From Endozoicomonas arenosclerae (lineage in GTDB: Bacteria; Pseudomonadota; Gammaproteobacteria; Pseudomonadales; Endozoicomonadaceae), in NCBI RefSeq assembly GCF_001562015.1, contig NZ_LASA01000098.1, positions 1 through 41,365 of the forward strand: 41,365 nt of DNA. Direction: 5' to 3'. Positions within the stretch are counted from its first letter, which is position 1, and each line of letters begins with the position of its first letter. A program made the position numbers and the translations under genes. This document shows positions 26,195 through 35,233 of this stretch, piece by piece. Below the pieces are notes generated by a model that was not told the origin of the DNA, ran no database searches, and saw nothing but the letters and a program-made list of their open reading frames with translations.

Positions 26195-26723
26195 CTTCCG
26201 GAGACTCCTTTCCTGCCAGAATGAGGATTGACCTGAAAAACTCTGCAATTCCCTGCAACAGCATCGTGACCACAAACACCAGAATCAGAGTTTTCAACAG
26301 ATAGACCAGAGGAAGACCTCCGGGATCAGGAGAAGTCTCCATAATGGCCCAGGAGCGGGACACGTAGTCAAAGCTCATATAGCCAATGAACAGACATACG
26401 GGGAATAACAGGAACAGGGTTCCCAGACAGTTCACCCATGCCTTTTGTCTTATATTCATGCGGTTGTAGAAAACATCTACACGGACATGGCCACCCTGCT
26501 TCAAGGTATAGCTGCTAGCCCCCAGAAAGATCAGGGCATGAAAGTACATGGCCAGTTCCTGGAGGGCAATGGAACCGGAATTGAACCAGTAGCGAAGAAG
26601 AACCACTAGAAAAACACTGACGACCAGCAACAGGTTAAACCCGCCAAGAATACGTCCTGCTTTCTCTGTTAATCCATCAATACCGGCGACTGCTGTCTTT
26701 ATTGTTCTCCAGCCGGTGGTCAT
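26187..26723 (-). CDS. dctQ: TRAP transporter small permease subunit (DctQ)
   Basis: 178 residues, four hydrophobic segments. It contains the DctQ-type pattern VVLLRYWFNSGSIALQELAMYFHALIFLGAS, then QGGHVRVDVFYNRM. The C-terminus is cytoplasmic and acidic. GGATAGAG directly precedes the ATG. It is translationally coupled to dctM. Together they form the membrane part of a tripartite carboxylate- or sialic-acid-type importer, substrate unknown. Confidence 0.9.
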   Translation of the reverse strand: MTTGWRTIKTAVAGIDGLTEKAGRILGGFNLLLVVSVFLVVLLRYWFNSGSIALQELAMYFHALIFLGASSYTLKQGGHVRVDVFYNRMNIRQKAWVNCLGTLFLLFPVCLFIGYMSFDYVSRSWAIMETSPDPGGLPLVYLLKTLILVFVVTMLLQGIAEFFRSILILAGKESPEDG

Positions 26724-27018
26724 CTCTATCCTGCCTGTTACTTCGTTATTATTGTTTTTATGCGCTTATGGCTGCTTTTTGTGGAGTAAGCCAACCAATC
26801 TCCATCATTCCAAAGGAAACTTAAGGGCAAAAGATTCTTTCTCCAGAAACCTTTTCAAGAGCTGTTGCACCGAATTATAACGACAGCGGGAAGACAGATA
26901 CACCCTGTAAAGACAAATCATAAGCTATCTTCAAACAGCACCGCGTTAAATCCGTTCTGCTGCAGATTGCAGATACTTTTTACAGGCTATGGGCATCTGA
27001 ATAAACAGCTTACAGTGT
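26724..27018. other. Intergenic region between dctQ and the pstS promoter
   Basis: No gene, repeat or binding protein remnant is seen in this stretch. The divergent arrangement means that the dctQ promoter and the pstS Pho promoter share it. Confidence 0.4.
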
Positions 27019-27052
27019 CGTTCATATAATTGTCATATTTCCACCTTATAGT
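27019..27052 (+). promoter_or_regulatory. Pho box and -10 of pstS
   Basis: Two TTCATAT/GTCATAT half-sites 11 bp apart (27019-27040) match most positions of the PhoB consensus CTGTCATAAATCTGTCATAAAT. A TATAGT -10 at 27047-27052 is placed as expected when the Pho box replaces the -35. PhoB control under phosphate limitation is inferred. Confidence 0.75.
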
Positions 27053-27120
27053 TTTCGCCAGTAGACAAATGCCTGTAGCTGTTTAAAAGAGGCTAAAAGA
27101 ATCCCTTCAGGAGAACATGG

Positions 27121-28086
27121 ATGAAGCTTAAAGCTCTAATAACAACAATTGCCCTCGCTACTGGAATCCAGGCCGCTTCTGCCAGCCAGATCGACGCCGA
27201 GATCCCAACTTACAAGAAAGCCAGTGGTGTATCCGGTAACCTGTCCAGTGTCGGTTCTGACACTCTGGCTAACCTGATGACCCTGTGGGCAGAAGATTTC
27301 AAACGTGAATACCCCAACGTGAATGTACAGATTCAGGCTGCAGGTTCTTCTACTGCACCACCTGCTCTGACTGAAGGGACTTCCAATATCGGCCCCATGA
27401 GCCGCAAAATGAAAGACAAGGAACTGGAAGCTTTTGAGAAGAAGCATGGCTACAAGCCAACTCCAGTACCTGTTGCCATTGATGCTCTGGCTGTATTCGT
27501 CAACAAGGATAACCCAATCAAGGGTCTGACCATGGCTGACGTTGACGCTATCTTCTCTTCCACTCGCAAGTGTGGTGGTGACAAAAGCATTTCTACCTGG
27601 GGTGACACCGGTCTGGACGGCGCCTGGAAAAACCGTTCAATCCAGCTTTACGGACGTAACTCTGTATCCGGCACCTACGGTTACTTCAAGAAGAAAGCCC
27701 TGTGTAAAGGTGACTTCCGTAACAACGTTAACGAACAGCCTGGTTCTGCGTCTGTAGTTCAGTCTGTCAGTGCTTCTGTAAACGGCATCGGCTACTCCGG
27801 TATCGGCTACAAGACTTCCAGCGTACGCACTGTACCTCTGGCCAAGAAAGCCGGTCAGAACTTTGTTGAAGCTACTCCAGCTAACGCGGTAAACAACACT
27901 TACCCACTGGCTCGTTTCCTGTACGTATACGTTAACAAACAGCCCAACAAGAAACTGCCTCCTCTGGAAGCTGAATTCCTGAAGATGGTCCTGTCTCAGC
28001 AAGGTCAGGAAGTGGTTGTTAAAGACGGTTACATCCCACTGCCATCCAAGGTTGTTGACAAGTATCTGTCTGAACTCGATCTGTAA
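27121..28086 (+). CDS. pstS: Phosphate ABC transporter substrate-binding protein
   Basis: 321 residues, signal peptide [21 protein letters not shown]. The phosphate-site motifs are [35 protein letters not shown] and [16 protein letters not shown], as in PstS/SphX-type proteins. It delivers phosphate to the PstCAB permease. GGAG at good spacing selects the ATG at 27121. Codon use is strongly biased, consistent with high expression on induction. It is separated from pstC by 3.1 kb containing two genes on the other strand, and has its own Pho box and terminator. Confidence 0.95.
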   Translation: MKLKALITTIALATGIQAASASQIDAEIPTYKKASGVSGNLSSVGSDTLANLMTLWAEDFKREYPNVNVQIQAAGSSTAPPALTEGTSNIGPMSRKMKDKELEAFEKKHGYKPTPVPVAIDALAVFVNKDNPIKGLTMADVDAIFSSTRKCGGDKSISTWGDTGLDGAWKNRSIQLYGRNSVSGTYGYFKKKALCKGDFRNNVNEQPGSASVVQSVSASVNGIGYSGIGYKTSSVRTVPLAKKAGQNFVEATPANAVNNTYPLARFLYVYVNKQPNKKLPPLEAEFLKMVLSQQGQEVVVKDGYIPLPSKVVDKYLSELDL

Positions 28087-28110
28087 TTCACAGATTCATG
28101 AGTTATCTGA

Positions 28111-28142
28111 ACGGGGCCATCTGGCCCCGTTTTTGTTTTTTC
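28111..28142 (+). terminator. Strong rho-independent terminator after pstS
   Basis: ACGGGGCCA (28111-28119) pairs with TGGCCCCGT (28122-28130), with a T-rich run to 28142. It isolates pstS from the downstream genes. Confidence 0.9.
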
Positions 28143-28151
28143 CTACCTTTA

Positions 28152-29135
28152 CTATTCATCTCCATTTTTCTGGCTTTTCGGATCTGGCCCCAACCTTTGC
28201 CTGAGTTCTCTGGCAAAATGCCACCTGAGATCAAACGGTAGAACATTGATTAAATGTGAAGATAGGTGCTCTGATAACTCACCCTCTTCTTGTTGGACTG
28301 CTGCCGAAACCTGCTCAACCAGATGACTGACAGAAGTTTGAATGGAAGCGTGATCACTCTCTGTGCCAAAAATCGAATAGGTCTCCATTAAGGAATCAGA
28401 TAACACAGTAGTCACCCCTTCTTGCTCCTGGATTAATCTGGGCATCATGACTTCAATTTCATGATTTGCAGACAGCTCCAACATATGAAGAAAGTTCACA
28501 AACTGTTGAAAGTTAAAATACTCAACCAGCTCATAGGTATACTGCTCCAACACTGTTTGATTTATAACCCAATCAAGAACAGCGGTATACCTGCTTGAAT
28601 GCTGCACAAAGCCTAAAGTCACCAGATAGGCCTGTATATAATCCGCCTCTTCCTGAACATGATATTCATCCATCGAATATTCAAAGTCGCCGGTTGATGC
28701 GTAAAGCAAAAATGCAACCAGAAGTGGTGACAACATTCCATCATCACTGCACTCCCTTGCCACTATTTGGAAAAGACGCCTCATAGCCTCTTTTCCCAAC
28801 AGTTTCAGTAACAACTCTCTCTTCATTCGGAGCTGTTCGGCCTTCATGGCCATATATTTTCGCTTTTCTTCTTCAGTAGAAGGTCCGTTGTCTTCAGGTG
28901 GATCATCATCCCCTCCACCAAGACCCAGACTTTTCCGAGCCTGCCTGACATTAAACCGGGTATAGACAATTTTTGCGGATTTCTTCTCTACAGGTGCATG
29001 AGCCTCTGGTGTACCGGCTTTATGAGTAGGGCTGGCAGGGGAACCTCTCGGCCATTGCTCCATTATTGTGCTGTTATTCAAAGAGCTTGATGACGAGATC
29101 GCTAATGTTTGCATCCCCAAAGCCCAGTGAGACAT
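28152..29135 (-). CDS. Hypothetical acidic helical protein
   Basis: Family not recognised. About 327 residues if it starts at the ATG at 29135; the frame stays open to a TTG at 29222 but without a ribosome-binding site there. The start remains uncertain. The N-terminal 60 residues are Ser/Pro-rich and look disordered. A linker GLGGGDDDPPEDNGPSTEEE follows, and then a strongly helical region of about 220 residues rich in Glu, Leu and Gln, with no signal peptide or membrane helix. The acidic Asp/Pro linker resembles that of the secreted protein at 5.7-6.7 kb. It lies between pstS and the YuiF-like gene. A secreted effector role is conceivable but unproven. Confidence 0.6.
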   Translation of the reverse strand: MSHWALGMQTLAISSSSSLNNSTIMEQWPRGSPASPTHKAGTPEAHAPVEKKSAKIVYTRFNVRQARKSLGLGGGDDDPPEDNGPSTEEEKRKYMAMKAEQLRMKRELLLKLLGKEAMRRLFQIVARECSDDGMLSPLLVAFLLYASTGDFEYSMDEYHVQEEADYIQAYLVTLGFVQHSSRYTAVLDWVINQTVLEQYTYELVEYFNFQQFVNFLHMLELSANHEIEVMMPRLIQEQEGVTTVLSDSLMETYSIFGTESDHASIQTSVSHLVEQVSAAVQQEEGELSEHLSSHLINVLPFDLRWHFARELRQRLGPDPKSQKNGDE

Positions 29136-29229
29136 GAGAAGATCCGCTGGACAAAATCCGCAATAAAAAACCCCACACACGCAAGAGATCTTGCTGAACC
29201 ATTTTAATGGGATGCTCTCCAAAGTGATT

Positions 29230-29261
29230 TACCCGACAAATGAAAAGTTCTGTGTCGGGTA
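29230..29261. terminator. Hairpin upstream of the hypothetical gene
   Basis: TACCCGACA (29230-29238) pairs with TGTCGGGTA (29253-29261) over 14 nt. It is located between the transporter's transcript end and the next gene on the same strand; there is no T-run. Confidence 0.4.
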
Positions 29262-29322
29262 GTGTAGATCAGCAAAAAGCTTCTATTTTGGTTCAACGAA
29301 TTGATTCGATTTAGCAGGATGG

Positions 29323-29352
29323 AAGGGCTGAGAGATTAATCTATCAGCCCTT
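29323..29352 (-). terminator. Hairpin after the YuiF-like transporter gene
   Basis: AAGGGCTGA (29323-29331) and TCAGCCCTT (29344-29352) pair over a 12-nt loop immediately downstream of the transporter stop codon. A clear T-run is lacking. Confidence 0.5.
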
Positions 29353-29357
29353 GGAGA

Positions 29358-30680
29358 TTAAAGAATCATGGCGGCAATCCAGCCAAAGATAACCATGGGG
29401 ATGTTGTAGTGTAAAAAAGTAGGAATGACAGAGTCCCGAATGTGATCGTGCTGACCATCCACATTCAAACCGGCTGTTGGGCCAATAGTAGACTCGGAAA
29501 CTGGAGATCCGGCATCACCCACAGCACCAGCTGCACCCACAAGACAAGCAATAGCCAGAGGTGTAAAACCAAGCTCCATTCCAAGCGGTACATATAATGT
29601 GGCAATAATGGGTACCGTAGAAAATGAAGAACCAATCCCCATGGTAATCAACAGCCCCACCAACAACATAAGAATGGCTGCTATTCCCTGACTGCCGCCC
29701 ACAATGATTTGCACCTGGCTAACCAGTTCCGGAATATCGCCTGTAGAGCGAAGTACTTCTGCAAAGCCGGCAGCTGAAATCATGATGAAGCCAAAAGCAG
29801 CCATCATTTTAAGACCTTCAGTAAACACCTCATCCGCTTCACGCCAGCAGACAACCCGGCCAATAACCATGGTTATAAATCCAAGAGCCGCTCCCAGAAC
29901 CATAGAACCGGTCATCAACTGACTCACCAAAACCAGAACAACAGCAATCAACGATGTAATAATGGCCGGTTTACTGAGTTTGATGTCCTGCTCGTGGATC
30001 AAAAGTGTCTCTTCAACTCGATAAGCTCTGGGTTTTCTGTAGCTGAAAAACACCGCTACCAGCATACCCAGAAACATCCCGAATACCGGTATTGCCATCG
30101 CTAATGGCATTTGGCTCAATTCAATATCAAGTCCGTTGGCCAGAAGGTTGCCACCGAGAATCTGATTCAGATAAACGCTACCAAACCCAATGGGCAGAAG
30201 CATATAGGTAGCGGTTAGGCCAAATGTCAGCAGGCAGGCCACCTGGCGACGATCAATTTTCATAGCACTGAAAACCGACAGCAAAGGAGGGATCAGAATC
30301 GGAATAAAAGCTATATGGACAGGTACAAGGTTTTGTGAAGAAAAAGCCATCAGTACAATGGCTAAAAACAAACCGTACTTTAGTTTCAAACTATTGTGCG
30401 AACCGCCACCGCTTTTTACTTTGCGGATAATCTTCCCTGCCATCCATTCAGGAATACCAGAACGGGCAATTGCTACAGCAAAGGCCCCCAACATTGCATA
30501 ACTCATGGCGATACCGACACCGCCACCCAACCCCCGTGAGAATGCTTCCAGGGTCTGAGGAATATCCAGACCACCGGTCAAGCCCCCGGCCAAAGCACCC
30601 ACAAACAGCGCCAGCACAACATTCACGCGCAACAAACTCAACGCGAGCATGACGGCAACCGCCAGAATCACTGCGTTCAT
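29358..30680 (-). CDS. YuiF/NhaC-type transporter (putative histidine permease)
   Basis: 440 residues from the ATG at 30680, which has TTTGGAAA in front; the upstream extension has no membrane character. About 11-12 hydrophobic segments. Conserved stretches such as SSQNLVPVHIAFIPILIPPLL, IGSSFSTVPIIATLYVPLG and GDAGSPVSESTIGPTAGLN match the COG2056 group annotated as Na+/H+ antiporters. From memory, comparative work on amino-acid attenuators proposed that YuiF-like members are histidine transporters. The His-rich leader frame 175 bp upstream (30856-30963) supports that. Both the sodium:proton and histidine roles remain inference. Confidence 0.82.
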   Translation of the reverse strand: MNAVILAVAVMLALSLLRVNVVLALFVGALAGGLTGGLDIPQTLEAFSRGLGGGVGIAMSYAMLGAFAVAIARSGIPEWMAGKIIRKVKSGGGSHNSLKLKYGLFLAIVLMAFSSQNLVPVHIAFIPILIPPLLSVFSAMKIDRRQVACLLTFGLTATYMLLPIGFGSVYLNQILGGNLLANGLDIELSQMPLAMAIPVFGMFLGMLVAVFFSYRKPRAYRVEETLLIHEQDIKLSKPAIITSLIAVVLVLVSQLMTGSMVLGAALGFITMVIGRVVCWREADEVFTEGLKMMAAFGFIMISAAGFAEVLRSTGDIPELVSQVQIIVGGSQGIAAILMLLVGLLITMGIGSSFSTVPIIATLYVPLGMELGFTPLAIACLVGAAGAVGDAGSPVSESTIGPTAGLNVDGQHDHIRDSVIPTFLHYNIPMVIFGWIAAMIL

Positions 30681-30855
30681 ATAATTTCCAAATTGTATTT
30701 TATGTTTTGACCGCCAGTAACTCTCTACAATGGAGCACGGACTATAGCGGTACAAGAAGATTGTAGTTAATAGCTTTATTTTTCCTGCACACAGAGACAG
30801 AGCAGGAGACTAAAGTATTAGCGCAGAGAGGTATCCCTGAAAATGCAGTCAGGAA
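30681..30855 (-). promoter_or_regulatory. Candidate attenuator region ahead of the YuiF-like gene
   Basis: Read on the minus strand after the leader stop, four short segments can pair as a chain: CCTGA (30849-30853), TCAGG (30836-30840), TCCTGC (30802-30807) and GCAGGA (30783-30788). The last pair forms a 6-bp stem with a 13-nt loop. It is followed by A-rich, not U-rich, sequence, so a classical terminator is not visible. Confidence 0.35.
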
Positions 30856-30963
30856 TCAATGATGGGAATGATGATGGGGATGCAGAGGGGCAGCAGCAGT
30901 TTGGGAGAACACTGATTGAGAGGGATTACCCACTGTTATTAAATTGAATAGTCTCGATTGCAT
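30856..30963 (-). CDS. His-rich leader peptide (35 codons)
   Basis: On the minus strand, ATG at 30963 opens MQSRLFNLITVGNPSQSVFS, then QTAAAPL, and ends HPHHHSHH before TGA. That is six histidine codons, all CAT, in the last eight. AGGAAG lies about nine bases before the ATG. The frame ends 175 nt ahead of the YuiF-like transporter start on the same strand. Short frames ending in runs of one amino acid are the classic sign of ribosome-mediated attenuation, as in the his operon leader. A metal-binding peptide is the main alternative explanation for the His cluster. Confidence 0.6.
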   Translation of the reverse strand: MQSRLFNLITVGNPSQSVFSQTAAAPLHPHHHSHH

Positions 30964-31152
30964 GACTACAGCTTCCTGATGGAATCTACTTTAAGGATTG
31001 GCGATTCTAACAAACCTCAATCAAAAAGCGAGTTGTGAATTCTACATCTATTCAACTCACTACACCAAAGCAGCCATAAAGAAATACCTGAGTTCAGAAA
31101 ATAGTTTCAAGCACTTTGGGCTGAGATCAAATTCAAGCTAATATGTGGCTGC

Positions 31153-31192
31153 CTGTCATCCGTTTTTTTCAATATTGTCATATTTCTGTAAC
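31153..31192 (+). promoter_or_regulatory. Multi-half-site Pho box of the pstCAB-phoU operon
   Basis: TTGTCATATTTCTGTAAC (31175-31192) matches the PhoB consensus at about 15 of 18 positions. A further CTGTCAT lies at 31153-31159, exactly 22 bp upstream, i.e. two 11-bp repeat units. A loose -10 (TTTAAG or TAAGGT) follows near 31201-31208. Confidence 0.75.
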
Positions 31193-31236
31193 ACAGACAT
31201 TTTAAGGTACGCTCAAGAATCTCTGCGACCAGTGCC

Positions 31237-33510
31237 ATGTACCAACCAATAATAGAAGACAGCCCTGGTGTCGATTACAACACCCCGGCTCATAAACGTC
31301 ATCAGTCACTTCGCTTTCTCAAAGATTACCTGACCCGTTGGGGTGTAGCTGTAGGTGGTCTCGGTGTAATTGCTGCTATTCTGCTGATTTTCATTTACCT
31401 TCTCTACGAAGTTGCACCTTTATTTAAAAGTGCTGAAATAGAAAAGAACAGCGTCTGGACCCAGACAATTACCCAGGAACAGCTACCGCTCTATCAAAGT
31501 ATGGAAGAACAGGCCGAACTGGCGTTCTCCATTACTGCAGATGGGGCACTGACTTTCTCATCCACCAAAACCGGAGAGCAAAAGTACCGTTACTCGCTCC
31601 CCCTGCCAGCCGGCAGCTCCGTCACTACCATCACCAGTGACCCATCCGATGGGAACCTGCTTGCCGCAGGCCTGAGTAATGGTCAGGTCATCATTTTCAA
31701 ACATGCTTACCGTATTACCTGGCCTGATGATAAAAGGCTGATTACCCCTAAAGTCACCTACCCCTACGGTGAAGAAGCCATTGACCTGATTGGTGATAAC
31801 CAGCCTGTTTCGCGTCTGGGCATCAGTGACAGTGAAGACCAGCTTCTGCTCAGCGGTTTTGGAGACAAGCGCCTGTACATGACGGCCTTTACCAAGGAAG
31901 AAGACTTCCTGACGGAAGAAGTCACTCTGGCAGAAGAGAATGTTACCCTGCCTGAAGTGGATGGCCGTATTCGTGATGTCCTGATCGCTCCTGACCAGCA
32001 CTGGCTCTATGTTCAGTCAGGTTCAGACAGTCTGACCCTGATCGATATTCGCAATATCAATCAGCCCCACATAATCTCTGAAACAGATTTGACCACCAGC
32101 TCCGCAAAAGTGACTACCATGACTTTTCTGCTGGGCGGCGCCTCTCTGTTGATTGGTGACAATACAGGCATCGTCAGCCAGTGGTTCATGGTCAGAGATG
32201 AAAACAACCAATGGTCACTTCAGAAAGTTCGTGAGTTTGAACTGGCTGGAGAACCCATTACCCAGATTGTTCCTGAACATCGTCGAAAGGGGTTCCTGGC
32301 GGCTGACGACAAGGGTAACGTTGGTATTTTCTACACCACCGCCAACCGAACCCTGCTGACCGAAAAACTGAGTGATGGCCCAATTGAACAGCTGGTTATC
32401 TCCCCTCGCAGTAACTATATGCTGGTCAGCAGTAATGGCTCCACTGAGTTCTGGAATGTCGACAACGAACATCCGGAAGTCTCATTGTCCGCGCTCTGGG
32501 GTGAAGTCTGGTATGAGGGTTATGAAAAGCCTGAATACATCTGGCAGTCATCCGCTTCCAACAATGACTTTGAGCCCAAACTGAGCCTGACACCTCTGGC
32601 CTTTGGTACTCTCAAAGCCGCTTTCTACGCAATGTTGCTGGCTACACCACTGGCCATTGCCGGTGCTATTTATACCGCTTACTTCATGGCTCCTGCCATG
32701 CGCCGAAAAGTGAAGCCTGTGATCGAATTGATGGAAGCGCTGCCTACGGTAATTCTGGGCTTCCTTGCCGGTCTCTGGCTTGCACCTCTAATCGAGAACA
32801 GTCTGGCCGGCATATTTGCTCTGCTGATGATAGTACCCATAGGCATATTGCTGTTTGCCTTTACCTGGGACTCACTGCCCAGTCGAATCCGCCACGCTAT
32901 TCCTGATGGCTGGCAAGCAGCCCTGCTGATTCCTGTAGTGCTGATCAGTGGTGCCATTGCTATGAGCCTGAACGGTACGATTGAAGCCACATTCTTTAAT
33001 GGCGATCTGCGTACCTGGCTGACCTCTGAAATGGGTATCCCTTACGACCAGCGAAATGCCCTGGTAGTGGGCTTGGCAATGGGCTTTGCCGTTATCCCAA
33101 CCATATTCTCTATTGCTGAAGATGCCATTTTCAGTGTGCCCAAGCATTTGAGTTATGGTTCCCTGGCTCTGGGAGCTACACCTTGGCAAACACTGATGCG
33201 GGTTGTTCTGTTGACCGCCAGTCCGGGTATTTTCTCTGCTGTGATGATTGGTATGGGTCGTGCTGTGGGTGAAACCATGATCGTACTCATGGCAACCGGC
33301 AACACCCCGATCATGGACGCTAATATTTTTGAGGGCATGAGAACCCTGGCGGCTAACATCGCGGTTGAAATGCCTGAATCCGAAGTGGGCAGCAGCCATT
33401 ACCGGATTCTCTTCCTTGCAGCCCTGGTGCTGTTCCTGTTCACCTTTGTCGTCAACACCGCTGCCGAGATGGTTCGCCACCGACTGCGCAAGAAGTACAG
33501 TTCGCTTTAA
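31237..33510 (+). CDS. pstC: Phosphate ABC transporter permease PstC (large form)
   Basis: 757 residues, over twice E. coli PstC (319). One membrane helix (about 34-60) is followed by a periplasmic domain of about 390 residues rich in beta strands, possibly propeller-like. The usual permease domain starts near 455, at LAFGTLKAAFYAMLLATPLAIAGA. The EAA-type loop SLALGATPWQTLMRVVLLTASPGI is present near 645. Large PstC forms of this kind occur in marine gammaproteobacteria (from memory). The ATG has no good ribosome-binding site. It is the first gene of the pstCAB-phoU operon behind a Pho box. Confidence 0.92.
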   Translation: MYQPIIEDSPGVDYNTPAHKRHQSLRFLKDYLTRWGVAVGGLGVIAAILLIFIYLLYEVAPLFKSAEIEKNSVWTQTITQEQLPLYQSMEEQAELAFSITADGALTFSSTKTGEQKYRYSLPLPAGSSVTTITSDPSDGNLLAAGLSNGQVIIFKHAYRITWPDDKRLITPKVTYPYGEEAIDLIGDNQPVSRLGISDSEDQLLLSGFGDKRLYMTAFTKEEDFLTEEVTLAEENVTLPEVDGRIRDVLIAPDQHWLYVQSGSDSLTLIDIRNINQPHIISETDLTTSSAKVTTMTFLLGGASLLIGDNTGIVSQWFMVRDENNQWSLQKVREFELAGEPITQIVPEHRRKGFLAADDKGNVGIFYTTANRTLLTEKLSDGPIEQLVISPRSNYMLVSSNGSTEFWNVDNEHPEVSLSALWGEVWYEGYEKPEYIWQSSASNNDFEPKLSLTPLAFGTLKAAFYAMLLATPLAIAGAIYTAYFMAPAMRRKVKPVIELMEALPTVILGFLAGLWLAPLIENSLAGIFALLMIVPIGILLFAFTWDSLPSRIRHAIPDGWQAALLIPVVLISGAIAMSLNGTIEATFFNGDLRTWLTSEMGIPYDQRNALVVGLAMGFAVIPTIFSIAEDAIFSVPKHLSYGSLALGATPWQTLMRVVLLTASPGIFSAVMIGMGRAVGETMIVLMATGNTPIMDANIFEGMRTLAANIAVEMPESEVGSSHYRILFLAALVLFLFTFVVNTAAEMVRHRLRKKYSSL

Positions 33511-33525
33511 GGAAGGAGCCAGAAT

Positions 33526-35190
33526 ATGAGTAAAAAAATAAGTAACTGGTACAACACTGGCTCCCCCTGGGTCTGGCTGAATGCCGGCGCCGTGGCTATC
33601 AGTGTCATTCTTGTCATTGGTTTGCTGGGTCTGATTGCCATCCGAGGTCTTGGCCACTTCTGGCCAGGACAGATTCTGGTTGCCGATTATGCGCCTCCCG
33701 GTCAGGAACGCAGACTGGTAGCTGGTGAGATTTCTGATACCGAAACCGTTTCAGCAAATCGTCTTGAAGCTGCAGGGCTGACAGTGCCCGAAGGTACGGA
33801 AACACTCACCCGCGACCTGCTGAAAGTGGGCAACCGTGACGTTTCCGGCTCTGACTTTGCCTGGGTTATTGACCTGTGGCTTGAGAACCGCCGCTATCCG
33901 GAAAACATTGTCGCCCTGGAGCGAAGAGAATGGGGTAACTTCTACGGTTATCTGAACAGCATCAAACAGGATGGCAACATTGTTGTTGAGGGCGAAGCTG
34001 CCTGGCCAGAGTTCCAGAAGAGACTGGATAGAGCCCTGTCTATTTATGATGAAATCTACGCCATCGAAAAACACGAAATAGGTTCTGTAAACTCCAAGCT
34101 GGAGCGCCTTCGCCTGGAGCAGCGTGGCCTCGAACTCAACGGTACAGCAACCCCTCAAAAACTCGCGGATATCGAAGCACAACGCAAGGTATTTCAGGCT
34201 GAGTACAAGGTGATGGAAGCCAAGCTGGGCGATCTTTATGTTGCTTTCAACCGTGACAGTCTTGTGGCTACGACCGTTGAAGGTACTGAGATTGAACAGT
34301 CTTTTGGCAAAATCGTTCGGGCTTATAAGCCTAATGCCATGAGCCTGACCCAGAAGATACTCTTCTATCTCGACAAGGTTGGCGAATTTATCACCGACGA
34401 TCCCAGAGAAGCGAACACGGAAGGCGGTGTCTTCCCAGCCATCTTTGGTACTGTCATGATGGTTATTCTGATGTCCATCATTGTGACTCCGTTTGGTGTC
34501 ATTGCTGCGGTTTACCTCAGAGAGTACGCAAACCAGGGCTGGCTGACCCGAGCTATTCGAGTGGCCGTCAACAACCTGGCCGGTGTTCCTTCGATTGTTT
34601 ACGGTGTATTCGGCCTGGGCTTCTTCATTTACTTTGCCGGTAGCCAGATTGATCAGGTGTTCTTCCAGGAAGCACTGCCTGCACCCACTTTCGGTACACC
34701 CGGCCTGCTTTGGGCGTCTATCACTCTTGCCCTGCTGACCCTGCCCGTTGTCATCGTGGCAACGGAAGAAGGCTTATCACGAATTCCAAGTTCTGTTCGT
34801 GAAGGTAGTCTGGCTCTGGGAGCCACCAAAGCAGAAACTCTCTGGAAAGTAGTTCTTCCAATGGCAAGCCCAGCCATGATGACTGGTTTGATTCTGGCAG
34901 TAGCCCGTGCTGCAGGTGAAGTTGCGCCATTGATGCTGGTAGGTGTGGTTAAGCTGGCTCCCAGTCTGCCACTGGATGGAAACTATCCGTTCCTGCATCT
35001 GGATCAGAAATTCATGCACCTTGGCTTCCATATTTATGACGTGGGCTTCCAGAGTCCAAACGTTGAAGCAGCCCGACCTCTGGTTTATGCCACTGCGCTG
35101 CTCCTGGTAGTTGTTATTGCTGTTCTTAATCTTTCAGCAGTCGCGATTCGCAACCATTTGCGTGAAAAATACAAGAGCCTAGAGGCTTAA
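33526..35190 (+). CDS. pstA: Phosphate ABC transporter permease PstA (large form)
   Basis: 554 residues, about twice the usual PstA. A first helix (about 20-42) is followed by a periplasmic segment with a probable coiled coil (roughly 175-240, IEKHEIGSVNSKLERLRLEQRG onward). The permease domain then begins near 300 (GGVFPAIFGTVMMVILMSIIV). The cytoplasmic loop is EGSLALGATKAETLWKVVLP. The periplasmic insert pairs with the one in PstC, so the two probably meet outside the membrane. A strong AAGGAAGGAG ribosome-binding site lies 15 bp after the pstC stop. Confidence 0.94.
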   Translation: MSKKISNWYNTGSPWVWLNAGAVAISVILVIGLLGLIAIRGLGHFWPGQILVADYAPPGQERRLVAGEISDTETVSANRLEAAGLTVPEGTETLTRDLLKVGNRDVSGSDFAWVIDLWLENRRYPENIVALERREWGNFYGYLNSIKQDGNIVVEGEAAWPEFQKRLDRALSIYDEIYAIEKHEIGSVNSKLERLRLEQRGLELNGTATPQKLADIEAQRKVFQAEYKVMEAKLGDLYVAFNRDSLVATTVEGTEIEQSFGKIVRAYKPNAMSLTQKILFYLDKVGEFITDDPREANTEGGVFPAIFGTVMMVILMSIIVTPFGVIAAVYLREYANQGWLTRAIRVAVNNLAGVPSIVYGVFGLGFFIYFAGSQIDQVFFQEALPAPTFGTPGLLWASITLALLTLPVVIVATEEGLSRIPSSVREGSLALGATKAETLWKVVLPMASPAMMTGLILAVARAAGEVAPLMLVGVVKLAPSLPLDGNYPFLHLDQKFMHLGFHIYDVGFQSPNVEAARPLVYATALLLVVVIAVLNLSAVAIRNHLREKYKSLEA

Positions 35191-35233
35191 GATTAATACG
35201 GTGCAGGCTGAGGGAAACATAGCTGTAACAGCA

